NCBI GenBank assembly: GCA_017443345.1
Contig: JAFSNR010000011.1
Span: 1-53,370, forward strand
DNA length: 53,370 nucleotides
Reading direction: 5' to 3'
Source: Prevotella sp.
GTDB lineage: Bacteria; Bacteroidota; Bacteroidia; Bacteroidales; Bacteroidaceae
Shown piece after piece: positions 17,393-27,946 of the stretch. Each line of letters begins with the position of its first letter. Position 1 is the first letter of the stretch. Position numbers and translations under genes: made by a program. Under the pieces are notes generated by a model. That model searched no databases, was not told the origin of the DNA, and saw only the letters and a program-made list of their open reading frames with translations.

Positions 17393-17686
17393 ATGCTGAT
17401 ACTGACAGATTGTATAAAAAAACTCGAAGAATTCAAAGCCGATTTCGGTCAGAAATACGGTATCATTAAACTCGGTATTTTCGGTTCTGTAGCAAGAAAA
17501 GAAAATCACGAGGGAAGTGATATTGATATTGTTGTCGAAGTCAAGAAACCAATTTTGAGTTTGATGTATGAGCTTAAAGAAGCATTGAAGGCTTTATTGG
17601 GATGCGATGTTGACCTAGTTCGTTTCCGGGAAACGCTTCGTCCATTGTTTAAGTCAAACATACAACGCGACGTCATTTATGTCTGA
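17393..17686 (+). CDS. mntA: MNT-type nucleotidyltransferase (antitoxin of a HEPN/MNT pair)
   Basis: Small nucleotidyltransferase of 97 residues. In type VII toxin-antitoxin systems MntA adds AMP units to the HEPN toxin and neutralises it. The active-site motif is intact: GSVAR at 31-35, then SDIDIVV with Asp43 and Asp45, and a third acidic site in CDVDLV. It overlaps the following HEPN-like gene by 8 nt. Because the partner seems to lack its catalytic segment, this gene may now be an orphan antitoxin. Confidence 0.88.
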   Translation: MLILTDCIKKLEEFKADFGQKYGIIKLGIFGSVARKENHEGSDIDIVVEVKKPILSLMYELKEALKALLGCDVDLVRFRETLRPLFKSNIQRDVIYV

Positions 17687-17957
17687 TAATCAAGCAACGA
17701 CTCATGATAGGCTCGAAGTAATTCTTGAGTCAATCAATCTCATTCAGGAATGGAGTGAGGGTAGGACAAGCGTGAACGACTTTATGTCATCGCCAACTGG
17801 TGTTATGGCATTTAATGCTTGTGTCATGCGGCTTCAGGTAATAGGAGAGCATGTTGGTAAGTTGTTATCTGATAGCCAAAAACCGTTAGATGATTATCCT
17901 CAAATTCCATGGAATGCAATCAAGCCTGTTATTGAAGCTCTTTTGAAGAAATATTAG
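17679..17957 (+). pseudogene. hepT: HepT-like HEPN toxin with probable internal deletion of the active site
   Basis: Short protein of 92 residues; family members are usually about 110-120. The N-terminal part is ordinary for the family (helical, with RLQVIGEHVGKLL and DYPQIPWNAI). In relatives PWxAI is followed by GxRNxxxH, the HEPN RNase motif R-x4-H, and then about 25 more residues before a final helix. Here PWNAI (77-81) runs straight into KPVIEALLKKY (82-92), which resembles that final helix. The catalytic Arg and His are therefore absent and the frame stays open, as after an in-frame loss of roughly 30 codons near 17921. I infer an inactive toxin; a separate small family is the alternative. 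Confidence 0.7.
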
Positions 17958-18173
17958 CCCGCTCTCTATCGTTCGCTTCCGCCCGCCCTCTATCGTCGGG
18001 ATTTTCCATCCCTTGCCGAGCAGCGCTCTCTGGAGTGTTTTAGCATGGCTTTAGATTATTATGGTTAAGTGCAATTCAAGGTATAATACATTATTATCAG
18101 AATCGGTATTATGATAAATAGGGAACAAAGACAGAAGAACATGATATAGACAGAGTAACAGAAGAACAAAATT
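17958..18173. other. Gene-free stretch after the toxin-antitoxin pair
   Basis: 216 nt without a convincing ORF. It holds an imperfect direct repeat around CTCTATCGT (two copies within 17960-17998), a short hairpin ATAATAC/GTATTAT (18083-18089 with 18106-18112), and two copies of ACAGAAGAACA near 18130 and 18160. I see no clear terminator or promoter box. It looks like decayed sequence between two gene blocks. Confidence 0.5.
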
Positions 18174-18941
18174 TTAGAACTGGTCCCTATCCTCCAAAAC
18201 TTTGAATTTTGCACGTTTGGTGCGAAGTGATTTCAAATCGAGCAAAAATGAAGCTGTTGAAGGTTCGTTGGCAGGACATGCGGCTAAAGTCTTGCCTATA
18301 GGACTAATGATGGCACTCATGCCACGATAATGAGAATACGGATCGTTACCAACACGATTACAAGCTATGAAATAAGCCTGGTTCTCGATGGCTCTGGATC
18401 GCGTGAGAATATGCCAGGCGTTCTGTCGGCTCTCTGGCCAGTTGGCAACGGCAATAATCGCATCGTATTGAAGATGGCCGGCATAACGACTCCAAACCGG
18501 GAAACGCAGATCGTAGCACGTCAGGAGCAACAAACGGAAGCCCATATATTCTACAATGGTATGCTCCTCACCCGGTTCGTAGAAACGATCTTCACCACCA
18601 TATCGGAATAGATGGTGTTTATCATAATACGAAACAGTATCTTTCCTACCATCGACAAAATAATGACGGTTTTTGTAAATTCCGTTGGCTGTACGTATGG
18701 CGAGACTTCCACTGATGGCACACTGATGGTGGCGAGCTGTCGTTTTCATCCATTCCAACGAAATACTCGTGGATTCATCTTCAGCAATATCGGTGGGCTC
18801 TGTGGCGAATCCTGTGCTCCACATCTCAGGCAATACATAGAGATCACTACCGGTTTGTTGGGACATGAGTTGTTCTGCACGACGGATATTCTCTGCAGGG
18901 TCGCCCCAGGCGATGTCTAACTGTAGGATGGTTGCCTTCAT
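18174..18941 (-). CDS. Omega-amidase-like carbon-nitrogen hydrolase
   Basis: Nitrilase-superfamily amidase, probably acting on alpha-ketoglutaramate or similar omega-amides in the cytoplasm (YafV/Nit2 type). The Glu-Lys-Cys triad is visible: Glu in LPEMWSTGF, Lys in YYDKHHLFRYGGE and Cys in LLTCYDLRFPVW. I chose the ATG at 18941 (255 residues, MKATILQLDIAWGD), which overlaps the upstream methyltransferase stop as ATGA. A longer frame starting at 18977 adds 12 residues that do not resemble the family. It is transcribed with the methyltransferase gene. Confidence 0.9.
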   Translation of the reverse strand: MKATILQLDIAWGDPAENIRRAEQLMSQQTGSDLYVLPEMWSTGFATEPTDIAEDESTSISLEWMKTTARHHQCAISGSLAIRTANGIYKNRHYFVDGRKDTVSYYDKHHLFRYGGEDRFYEPGEEHTIVEYMGFRLLLLTCYDLRFPVWSRYAGHLQYDAIIAVANWPESRQNAWHILTRSRAIENQAYFIACNRVGNDPYSHYRGMSAIISPIGKTLAACPANEPSTASFLLDLKSLRTKRAKFKVLEDRDQF

Positions 18942-19648
18942 TTGATATAAAATTCTTTTGTTAATTGTTGATACCAAGCGCTTCGAACGTTGGGAGAATC
19001 TTCAATGATTCCTTCTTCTATAACGAGTTCTTTTGCAGCATGTTTCCGAAATTCAATCAACTGACGCTTTGGTTGTTTTCGAGGTGTCGTCTTGATCAGA
19101 CAGACACGCGACAGGAAGAAGCCCTCAAGACTAGCAGCAGACTCGATGAGTGAACGGCTTTCTGAGGGAATGACCAGCGACAGACAGCCATCATCCTTTA
19201 ACAGTCGGTAGGCTTGTCGGATGAGTCCTTCGTAAGTCAAACTGACCGTATGTCGGGCCATTGTCCGTTGGTCATCGGGACATTCGAGCGAATCGACAAA
19301 ATAAGGCGGATTGCTGACAATGGCATCGAAGCCATCAGTGTCAACGAATTTCATTAAATCCTTTTGGAGAATGTTGATTCGTTCGGAAAACGGAGAAAGC
19401 TGAACATTCTCAGTAGCCTGAGCCACTGCCTCGGGATCGATATCAATGCCGAGAACAGAAGATTCAGGGAACCGCTGGGCCATCATCAGGGCTATCAGAC
19501 CAGTGCCAGTCCCGATGTCGAGGATGCGACATCTCCCCGATGGAGCCCAGGCCCAGGCGCCCAGGAGCGTTCCATCGGTTCCTACCTTCATGGCGCACCG
19601 CTGCTGGTGGACGATGAATTGACGGAACTGGAAGTAATCGTTCGACAT
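18938..19648 (-). CDS. trmN6: tRNA1(Val) (adenine(37)-N6)-methyltransferase
   Basis: Class I SAM-dependent methyltransferase of 236 residues, matching the YfiC/TrmN6 type that methylates A37 of tRNA-Val. The SAM motif is ILDIGTGTGLIALMMAQ and the catalytic N6-adenine motif is SNPPYFVDS. N-terminal FRQFIVHQQRCAMKVGTDG is typical of the family. I start it at the ATG at 19648. A TTG at 19660 would extend it by four residues but falls inside the -7 box (19658-19665). The implied mRNA leader is only about 5 nt. It is divergent from lon. Confidence 0.9.
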   Translation of the reverse strand: MSNDYFQFRQFIVHQQRCAMKVGTDGTLLGAWAWAPSGRCRILDIGTGTGLIALMMAQRFPESSVLGIDIDPEAVAQATENVQLSPFSERINILQKDLMKFVDTDGFDAIVSNPPYFVDSLECPDDQRTMARHTVSLTYEGLIRQAYRLLKDDGCLSLVIPSESRSLIESAASLEGFFLSRVCLIKTTPRKQPKRQLIEFRKHAAKELVIEEGIIEDSPNVRSAWYQQLTKEFYIK

Positions 19649-19657
19649 TTCGGGCCA

Positions 19658-19689
19658 CAAAGTTAGCTATATTCCGACAAAAAGCCAAA
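19658..19689 (-). promoter_or_regulatory. trmN6 promoter
   Basis: Minus-strand TTTG (19686-19689), 20-nt spacer, TAACTTTG (19658-19665). The predicted transcript would begin only about 5 nt before the ATG. Confidence 0.75.
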
Positions 19690-19749
19690 GAAATTTTAAT
19701 TATTTGTTAATTCTTTGCCATATCTTATCGTATTCTTACTTATTTTTAG

Positions 19750-19758
19750 TAACTTTGC
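19750..19758 (+). promoter_or_regulatory. lon operon -7 promoter box
   Basis: TAACTTTGC, 31 nt before the lon ATG. No clear -33 TTG at the expected spacing. No other box is seen until the end of ispE, so this may drive five genes. Confidence 0.65.
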
Positions 19759-19789
19759 AGCCAATTTGCAAAATAACAATTAGAAATAT

Positions 19790-22249
19790 ATGAGTCAGAA
19801 CAAGAACACAGCATTCCAGATGATTGCTGATATTGAAGGGGATTTCAAGGACCTGATCGGTGATAACACACCAGAGGTAGCCCCTATCCTACCCGTCCGG
19901 AATATCGTCCTTTTCCCGGGTGTGGTAACGCCCATCCTGATAGGTCGCGAATCGAGTAAAACCCTCGTACAGAAAGCTGAGAAGCGCGGTACAATCATCT
20001 GTATCATCCCCCAGCGCGATCCCGACGTGGACTATCCGCAGCAGGAAGACCTCTATGAATTTGGTGTCTATGCCAAGGTGATGAAACAACTGACACTGCC
20101 CAATGGTAACATTACCACCATCGTACAGGGTCTCGGTCGTATGCACCTGAAAAGTATCCTCACCACCTCTCCATATCTCGAAGGCGAAGTCTATCCTTTC
20201 AACGATATCGAGCCTGAGAAGCGCGACAAGGAGTTCAAGACCGCGATGGAAGACTTGAGGAACATGGTCAACGAGTACATTAACGTATCGGACGATATTC
20301 CCGACGAGGCCTCGTTTGCCATCAAGAATATCAGTAATGATATCATGGCCCTCAATTTCGTCTGTTCGAACATGCCTTTCTCGACCAGTGAGAAGATGCA
20401 GCTGTTGCTGAAGGAGACAGTGAAAGAGCGTCTGTTCGGTGTGATGAAGATGATCAACCGCGAGATTAACCTTCAGAACCTGAAGGCTGATATCCGTAAC
20501 AAGACACGTGAGGACATCGACGAGCAGCAGCGCAACTACTTCCTCCAGCAGCAGATCAAGAATATGCAGGCTGAGATGGGACATGGTGAGTCGTCGCCCG
20601 AGAAATATGAACTGCTGAAGAAGGCAGCCAAGAAGAAATGGTCGGCCGATGTGGACAAGACTTTTCATAAGGAAGCCGACAAACTCGACAACCTGAATCC
20701 ACAGAGTCCGGAGTTCAATGTGCAGCTCTCCTATCTGCAGACACTCGTCGCACTGCCCTGGGGTGAATTTACCGAAGACGACCTGAACCTGAAGCGTGCC
20801 CAAAAGATCCTCGACCATGATCACTATGGTATGGAGAAGGTGAAGGAGCGCATTCTCGAATATATGGCTGTACTCGCCTTGCGTGGTGACCTGAAAAGTC
20901 CAATCATCTGTCTCTACGGTCCTCCGGGTGTCGGAAAGACCTCACTGGGCAAGTCGATTGCTGCCGCGATGAAACGTAAGTATGTACGTATGTCACTGGG
21001 TGGTCTGCACGACGAGGCCGAGATCCGTGGACACCGTCGTACCTATGTTGGTGCGATGCCTGGACGTATTATCAAGTCCATTCAGCGTGCAGGTTCGAGC
21101 AACCCCGTCTTTATCCTCGATGAAATCGACAAGGTGACACAGAACACCCACAACGGAGACCCTGCCTCTGCCCTGCTCGAAGTGCTCGATCCGGAGCAGA
21201 ACAATGCCTTCCATGACAACTATCTCGATCTGGATTACGACCTGTCGAAAGTGCTCTTTATCGCAACAGCCAATAACCTCAGTACGATTCCGAAGCCCCT
21301 ACTCGACCGTATGGAAATTATCGAGGTAAGTGGCTATATCACAGAGGAAAAGATTGAAATCGCAAAGCGTCACTTGATACCTCGTGAGCTCGACAATACG
21401 GGACTGATTGTACCCGGATTAAAACCTACTTTCAATAAGGCTGCCATCGAAATGATTATCGAACGCTATACCCGTGAGAGTGGTGTACGACAGTTGGAGA
21501 AACAGGTGAACAAAGCCCTCCGCAAGATTGCCTTCAAGCGTCAGGTGGAAGATAGCACGAACTATAAGAAGATTACGCCTGCTGAGATTGAAGACCTGTT
21601 GGGAAAACCGCCATTCTATCGAGATATCTATCAAGGAAACGACTATGCAGGTGTCGTAACAGGTCTGGCCTGGACCAGTGTAGGTGGTGAGATTCTCTTC
21701 ATAGAGACTTCACTCTCGAAGGGTAAAGGTTCGAAGCTGACACTGACAGGAAATCTGGGTGACGTGATGAAGGAGAGTGCCATCCTGGCCCTCGAATATG
21801 TGAAGGCCCATGCAGAGACCCTGAACATCGACTATCGTATCTTCGACAACTGGAACATCCATATCCATGTACCCGAAGGTGCCACTCCGAAGGATGGTCC
21901 CTCAGCAGGTATCACCATCGCGACCTCGATCGCCTCTGCCCTCACCCAGCGTAAGGTACGTAAGAATACGGCGATGACTGGTGAGATCACCCTACGTGGA
22001 AAGGTGCTCCCCGTGGGTGGTATCAAGGAGAAGATCCTCGCAGCCAAGCGTGCCGGTATCACAGACATCGTGATGTGTCAGGAGAACGAGAAGGATATCC
22101 TCGAGATTCCCGACATGTATCTGAAGGGTGTAACCTTCCACTATGTGGAGAATGTGCAGGACGTATGGGATTTCGCACTGACCAAGGAGATTGTCAAGAA
22201 TCCGCTGGACTTTACCATTCCAAAGGAAGAAGAGAAAAGTGAGAAGTAA
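19790..22249 (+). CDS. lon: ATP-dependent protease Lon
   Basis: Cytoplasmic AAA+ serine protease degrading misfolded and regulatory proteins. The 819-residue protein has an N-terminal substrate-binding domain (about 30-230), a coiled region, and an ATPase domain with Walker [14 protein letters not shown] (near 376) and FILDEIDK (near 441). The peptidase domain has catalytic Ser705 in PKDGPSAG and Lys748 in [14 protein letters not shown], 43 residues apart as in E. coli Lon. Its TAA stop shares one base with the tgt ATG. Confidence 0.98.
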   Translation: MSQNKNTAFQMIADIEGDFKDLIGDNTPEVAPILPVRNIVLFPGVVTPILIGRESSKTLVQKAEKRGTIICIIPQRDPDVDYPQQEDLYEFGVYAKVMKQLTLPNGNITTIVQGLGRMHLKSILTTSPYLEGEVYPFNDIEPEKRDKEFKTAMEDLRNMVNEYINVSDDIPDEASFAIKNISNDIMALNFVCSNMPFSTSEKMQLLLKETVKERLFGVMKMINREINLQNLKADIRNKTREDIDEQQRNYFLQQQIKNMQAEMGHGESSPEKYELLKKAAKKKWSADVDKTFHKEADKLDNLNPQSPEFNVQLSYLQTLVALPWGEFTEDDLNLKRAQKILDHDHYGMEKVKERILEYMAVLALRGDLKSPIICLYGPPGVGKTSLGKSIAAAMKRKYVRMSLGGLHDEAEIRGHRRTYVGAMPGRIIKSIQRAGSSNPVFILDEIDKVTQNTHNGDPASALLEVLDPEQNNAFHDNYLDLDYDLSKVLFIATANNLSTIPKPLLDRMEIIEVSGYITEEKIEIAKRHLIPRELDNTGLIVPGLKPTFNKAAIEMIIERYTRESGVRQLEKQVNKALRKIAFKRQVEDSTNYKKITPAEIEDLLGKPPFYRDIYQGNDYAGVVTGLAWTSVGGEILFIETSLSKGKGSKLTLTGNLGDVMKESAILALEYVKAHAETLNIDYRIFDNWNIHIHVPEGATPKDGPSAGITIATSIASALTQRKVRKNTAMTGEITLRGKVLPVGGIKEKILAAKRAGITDIVMCQENEKDILEIPDMYLKGVTFHYVENVQDVWDFALTKEIVKNPLDFTIPKEEEKSEK

Positions 22250-23391
22250 TGACGTTTGAATTACAACATACTGACGCAGCGAGTGATGCCCGTGCTGGTG
22301 TAATCACCACTGATCACGGACAGATATTGACGCCTATCTTCATGCCTGTGGGTACGGTGGGTAGTGTCAAGGGCGTGCACTTTGCCGAACTGCGCGAGCA
22401 GATCAAGGCGCAGATCATCCTTGGCAACACCTATCACCTCTACCTGCGTCCGGGTCTCGACATCCTGCGTAAGGCTGGTGGACTCCACAAGTTCAATACC
22501 TGGGACCGTCCGATCCTGACCGACTCAGGTGGCTTTCAGGTCTTCTCGCTGACGGGTATCAGGAAACTCACCGAGGAAGGCTGTCAGTTCAGCAGTCATA
22601 TTGATGGATCCAAACATATCTTCACCCCTGAGAACGTGATGGACACAGAGCGCGTTATCGGAGCTGATATCATGATGGCGCTCGATGAGTGTCCCCCGGG
22701 ACAGAGTGACTACCAGTATGCGAAGAAATCGCTCGGACTGACCCAGCGCTGGCTCGAACGTTGCGTGAAACGCTTCAACGAGACTGAACCTCTCTACGGC
22801 TATAACCAAACCCTCTTCCCCATCGTTCAGGGTTGTACCTATAAGGATCTGAGGCAGGACGCCGCCAAACATGTGTGTGACGTGCTGAGTCGTCTGAACG
22901 ATGGCGGTGGTGCCTCTATCGGTGGACTGGCTGTAGGTGAGCCGACAGAGGTGATGTACGATATGATTGAGGTGGTTAATGAGATCCTGCCCAAGGACCG
23001 TCCACGTTACCTGATGGGTGTCGGTACGCCACAGAATATCCTCGAAGCCATTGAGAGAGGTGTCGATATGTTCGACTGTGTGATGCCCACCCGAAATGGT
23101 CGAAACGCGATGCTCTTTACCTACGAAGGTACGATGAACATGCGCAATAAGAAGTGGGAGGATGATTTCTCACCCATCGACCCTGACGGGTGCGACATCG
23201 ACCGCATCCACTCGAAGGCCTATCTGCACCATCTCTTCAAGGCGCAGGAGCTGCTCGCCATGCAGATTGCCAGCATCCATAACCTCGCCTTCTATCTGCG
23301 ACTCGTCACAGATGCCCGCCAGCATATCCTGGCAGGTGACTTCGTGCAGTGGAAACGCAGTGTGATAGACCAATTAGGACAACGCAGATGA
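22249..23391 (+). CDS. tgt: Queuine tRNA-guanine transglycosylase
   Basis: Exchanges guanine 34 for preQ1 in tRNAs with GUN anticodons, a late step of queuosine synthesis. The 380-residue protein contains TDSGGFQVFSLTG with Asp92, GGLAVGEP, and MFDCVMPTRNGRNA with Asp276, the expected nucleophile. The zinc site is unusual: where bacterial enzymes have C-x-C-x2-C, this one has only the first Cys (PDGCDIDRI), although the later His in SIHNLAFY remains. The start overlaps lon by 1 nt and the stop overlaps the next gene by 4 nt. Confidence 0.95.
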   Translation: MTFELQHTDAASDARAGVITTDHGQILTPIFMPVGTVGSVKGVHFAELREQIKAQIILGNTYHLYLRPGLDILRKAGGLHKFNTWDRPILTDSGGFQVFSLTGIRKLTEEGCQFSSHIDGSKHIFTPENVMDTERVIGADIMMALDECPPGQSDYQYAKKSLGLTQRWLERCVKRFNETEPLYGYNQTLFPIVQGCTYKDLRQDAAKHVCDVLSRLNDGGGASIGGLAVGEPTEVMYDMIEVVNEILPKDRPRYLMGVGTPQNILEAIERGVDMFDCVMPTRNGRNAMLFTYEGTMNMRNKKWEDDFSPIDPDGCDIDRIHSKAYLHHLFKAQELLAMQIASIHNLAFYLRLVTDARQHILAGDFVQWKRSVIDQLGQRR

Positions 23392-24577
23392 AAGAGAAGA
23401 TACAGCAAATCAGGTCCCGACTGCCCAAATGCACGCTTTTGCGTCGATGGCTTGCGAAGATTCCGCGTCCAAAGCTGAAACTCTTCGGCATTCTTTCGCG
23501 TCTGGATCGCTATCTGATGAAAAAGTTCATCGGTACGTATATCTTCTCCATCATCCTGATCATCTCCGTCGCCATTGTCTTCGATTTCAACGAGAACCTG
23601 GCGAAGTTCTCTACATACGGTGCACCCTGGAAGGCGATTATCTTCGATTATTACGCCAATTTCGTGCCTTATTTCGCCAACCTCTTCTCGCCCTTGTTTG
23701 TCTTTATCTCCGTCATCTTCTTCACGTCGAAGTTGGCAGGCAATTCCGAGATTATCGCCATGTTGGCGGCTGGTGTCAGCTTCAAGCAGCTGATGAAACC
23801 GTACATTATTTCAGCAGCCCTCATCGCTATCGTCAACTTCTACCTTGGTTCCTACGTCATCCCACATGGCACCGTGGTGCGTCAGAACTTCGAGGCGAAG
23901 TACAAGAACAACAAGCGCGTCACCTCAGCCTCGAATGTGCAGCTGATGGTGGGACCTGGTGTCATCGCCTATATCCAACAGTATGACAACAACTCGAAGA
24001 CAGGCTATGGTTTCTCGCTCGACAAGTTCGAGAACAAGAAGCTCGTCAGTCACATGACAGCTTCTACCATCCGATATGACTCCATCAGTGAGGCCCGTTA
24101 TCACTGGAAGGCGATGAACTACAAGATCCGTTCGCTGAAAGGTCTGCGCGAGGAAATCCAATCGGGTGATGTGATCGACACCCTGATCCAGATGGAGCCG
24201 ATGGACCTTGTCTTCTCCAGTGGTCAGCAAGAGACGCTCACCTCTTCCGAACTGCGCCAGTACATCACGAAGCAGACGGAACGTGGATCGAGCAATGTCG
24301 TGCAATACGAAGTGGAGTACCACAAGCGTATAGCGACCTCCTTTGCCTCGTTTATCCTGACGATTATCGGTGTCAGTCTGTCCAGTCGTAAGCGTAAGGG
24401 TGGTATGGGCCTCTACCTTGGTATCGGACTGGCCTTGTCTTTCTCGTATATCCTGTTGCAGACTATCAGTTCCACGTTTGCAATCAATGCAGACACACCA
24501 CCGATCATCGCTGCCTGGATACCGAATGTTTTATATCTGATCATTGCGTACTATTGTTATAGACAGGCACCGAATTA

Positions 24578-24578
<1 letters not shown>
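23388..24578 (+). CDS. LptF/LptG-family permease (lipopolysaccharide export)
   Basis: Inner membrane component of the LPS export ABC transporter. The 396-residue protein has two N-terminal helix groups (starting near YLMKKFIGTYIFSIILI), a periplasmic beta-jellyroll-type middle (about 140-300) and C-terminal helices beginning RIATSFASFILTIIGVSLS. I start at the ATG at 23388, within the ATGA overlap with tgt; an earlier in-frame ATG at 23349 lies well inside tgt. F and G cannot be told apart from this gene alone, and the partner permease and LptB are not in the window. Confidence 0.9.
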
Positions 24579-25818
<1,240 letters not shown>

Positions 25819-25822
<4 letters not shown>

Positions 25823-26652
25823 TAAATCCTATTGCAAAGATCAATTTGGGGCTGAATGTTGTTGAGCGTCGGCCTGACGGTTACCACAATCTTGAAACCG
25901 TTTTCTATCCTGTGCCCATTTGTGATGCCCTTGAGGTATTCCCTATGGACCAGCAGTTTCCCTCAGCATTTGATTGTGACCTGAAGGTGACCAACATCCA
26001 TATTGATGGAGATGAGCAGCACAACCTCGTGGTACGTGCCTACAACCTGTTGAAACAGGACTTTCCCGCCCTGCCTCGCATACACGCGCATTTATATAAA
26101 GGTATACCCACACAAGCCGGTATGGGAGGAGGTTCGAGCGATTGTGGTTTTATGATCACCCTTCTCAATCGTCAGTTCGGACTCGGACTCTCCGATGAGC
26201 AGATGATCACATATGCAGCCCGTTTGGGAGCCGACTGTGCTTTCTTTATTCTGAATAGGCCTTGCTATGCTGAGGGTATCGGTGAGAAACTCCAACCCAT
26301 CGACCTCCATCTGAAAGGCTGGTATCTGGCAGTGGTGCGTCCCGATATCCCCGTACCCACCAAGGAAGCCTTCTCACTCATCACCCCGCAACACCCACAG
26401 AAGAACTGTCGGGATATCGTGATGCAGCCTGTAGAGACCTGGCGCGACGAACTTACCAACGACTTCGAGAAGAGTGTATTCGCCCTTCATCCCGAGATAG
26501 GTGCCATCAAACAGCAGCTCTACGATCTGGGAGCTACGTATGCCGCGATGTCGGGATCAGGGTCTTCACTCTTCGGACTCTTCCGTGAGCCGATTAGTCT
26601 CGATGGCTTTGATGCCCCTGGGACATTTAAACAAATCATCCCACTCGATTGA
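25819..26652 (+). CDS. ispE: 4-diphosphocytidyl-2-C-methyl-D-erythritol kinase
   Basis: GHMP kinase of the MEP isoprenoid pathway, phosphorylating CDP-ME. The 277-residue protein shows AKINLGLNVVERRPDGYHNLET at the N-terminus with the conserved Lys and His, the ATP loop PTQAGMGGGSSD and ADCAFFI with the catalytic Asp. It is the last gene of the overlapping lon-tgt-lpt-helicase-ispE series. The left arm of the shared terminator lies in its final codons, and the stop codon is in the loop. Confidence 0.96.
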
Positions 26653-26669
26653 GCGGGATGATTTTGTTT
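26629..26669. terminator. Bidirectional terminator shared by ispE and galE
   Basis: Inverted repeat 26629-26642 with 26655-26669 (14 bp, one bulged T). The left arm is in ispE coding sequence, the stop codon lies in the loop, and the last base touches the galE stop codon. T-rich on the plus side and usable in both directions. Confidence 0.75.
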
Positions 26670-27709
26670 TACTGAATGCCGTCCTTCCGGAGTTTCTCCT
26701 GCCATTTCCAGGCGCTCTTCAGAACCTCTTCTGTAGGTGTGTCAGCCTTCCAGCCTAATACCTTATTAGCTTTATCGACGTTGCCCCATACCTGTTCGAT
26801 ATCACCCTCGCGACGTGGTGCAAACTCCCAGTTCACCTTTACACCAGTAGCCTTTTCGAAGCCCTCAACTACCTCGAGGGTTGAAAGGCCCTTACCTGTT
26901 CCAATGTTGAATACCTCAACGGCTTCAGTCTCAGGCTTGTCGAGCACGCGCTCCATCGCCTTCACATGAGCCTTAGCCAGATCCACTACATAGATGTAGT
27001 CACGGATACAGGTCTTGTCAGGTGTATTGTAATCGTGGCCGAAGATCTTCAGCTGCTTGCGGATACCCATAGCTGTCTGCGTCACAAACGGGATCAGGTT
27101 CATGGGCACACCATTAGGCAACTCACCGATCAATGCTGTGGGGTGAGCACCGATGGGATTGAAGTATCTCAGGATAATGCTCTTGATGGGCGCACCAGAG
27201 TGGATATAGTCCTGAATGATCTCCTCGTTGATCTGTTTCGTATTGCCATAGGGGCTCAGCGCCTTTTGGATAGGTGCATTCTCCGTTACAGGCAGATTCT
27301 CCTCAGAAGGCTGACCATAAACCGTACAGCTCGAAGAGAAGATAATGCCCTTCACATCATACTTAGGCATCAGCTCCAGAAGGTTGATGAGTGAAGTCAG
27401 GTTGTTACGATAGTAAAGCAATGGTTTCTCCACACTCTCACCTACAGCCTTTGAGGCAGCAAAGTGGATGATACCCTCAATCTTCGGATACTTCTTGAAA
27501 ACACCCTCGAGTGCCTCCATATCACAGCAATCCACCTTCTCGAAGGCAGGGCGTTTACCTGTAATCTTCTCGATGCCGTCTACGACGTTTGCGTTAGAGT
27601 TCGACAAATTGTCGATGATCACTACCTCATAGCCTGCTTCCTGCAGCTCAACGGTTGTATGGCTTCCAATAAAACCAGTACCACCAGTCACCAAAATTGT
27701 CTGTTTCAT
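26669..27709 (-). CDS. galE: UDP-glucose 4-epimerase
   Basis: NAD-dependent short-chain dehydrogenase family enzyme interconverting UDP-glucose and UDP-galactose (or the N-acetyl forms). The 346-residue protein begins MKQTILVTGGTGFIGSHT, with the GxxGxxG nucleotide motif. It has SSSCTVYG and the catalytic SPYGNTKQ segment with Tyr and Lys. I reject an upstream in-frame ATG at 27778 because the sequence between contains the promoter -7 box. It converges with ispE and shares its terminator. Confidence 0.95.
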   Translation of the reverse strand: MKQTILVTGGTGFIGSHTTVELQEAGYEVVIIDNLSNSNANVVDGIEKITGKRPAFEKVDCCDMEALEGVFKKYPKIEGIIHFAASKAVGESVEKPLLYYRNNLTSLINLLELMPKYDVKGIIFSSSCTVYGQPSEENLPVTENAPIQKALSPYGNTKQINEEIIQDYIHSGAPIKSIILRYFNPIGAHPTALIGELPNGVPMNLIPFVTQTAMGIRKQLKIFGHDYNTPDKTCIRDYIYVVDLAKAHVKAMERVLDKPETEAVEVFNIGTGKGLSTLEVVEGFEKATGVKVNWEFAPRREGDIEQVWGNVDKANKVLGWKADTPTEEVLKSAWKWQEKLRKDGIQ

Positions 27710-27746
27710 ATTTGTAGTTCTTGAAATAAAAATCCTTTCTGAGATT

Positions 27747-27778
27747 GCAAAGATAGACATTTTACGCGACATGCACAA
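27747..27778 (-). promoter_or_regulatory. galE promoter
   Basis: Minus strand TTG (27776-27778), 20-nt spacer, TATCTTTGC (27747-27755). This fixes the galE start downstream at 27709. Confidence 0.8.
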
Positions 27779-27811
27779 GAAAAAAGCGAAAAATATATAT
27801 AAAAAAGAGGA

Positions 27812-27838
27812 AAGGGGAAACCAGAACAGTTTCCCCTT
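27812..27838 (-). terminator. Terminator of the candidate small RNA
   Basis: A perfect 10-bp stem (27812-27821 with 27829-27838) with a 7-nt loop, followed on the minus strand by an interrupted U tract to about 27800. No protein gene ends close by on this strand, which supports a separate small transcript. Confidence 0.8.
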
Positions 27839-27844
27839 ACCCTT

Positions 27845-27946
27845 TTAGCGAGATTCATGATACTCATAGTCCGACTCGCTACTGAAAAAAGGCCTCTGCC
27901 TATTACAGACTATGAAAGTGCCGGTGGTAAGTTCAAATGACGACAT
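27845..27946 (-). CDS. Possible 33-residue peptide nested in the small RNA
   Basis: An ATG-started frame of 33 codons begins MSSFELTTGTF and ends YHESR, with TAA 7 nt before the terminator stem. The frame is open upstream of the ATG for about 20 more codons. There is no Shine-Dalgarno site and no signal peptide or membrane segment. The pseudoknot helices lie within it. It may be a real small protein, a leader peptide or chance in a structured RNA; the sequence alone cannot decide. Confidence 0.3.
   Translation of the reverse strand: MSSFELTTGTFIVCNRQRPFFSSESDYEYHESR

Noticed and set aside
27710-27778. Longer N-terminus for galE starting at 27778
   Set aside because: The extension contains the -7 box and -33 TTG, and family members begin at MKQTILVTGG.
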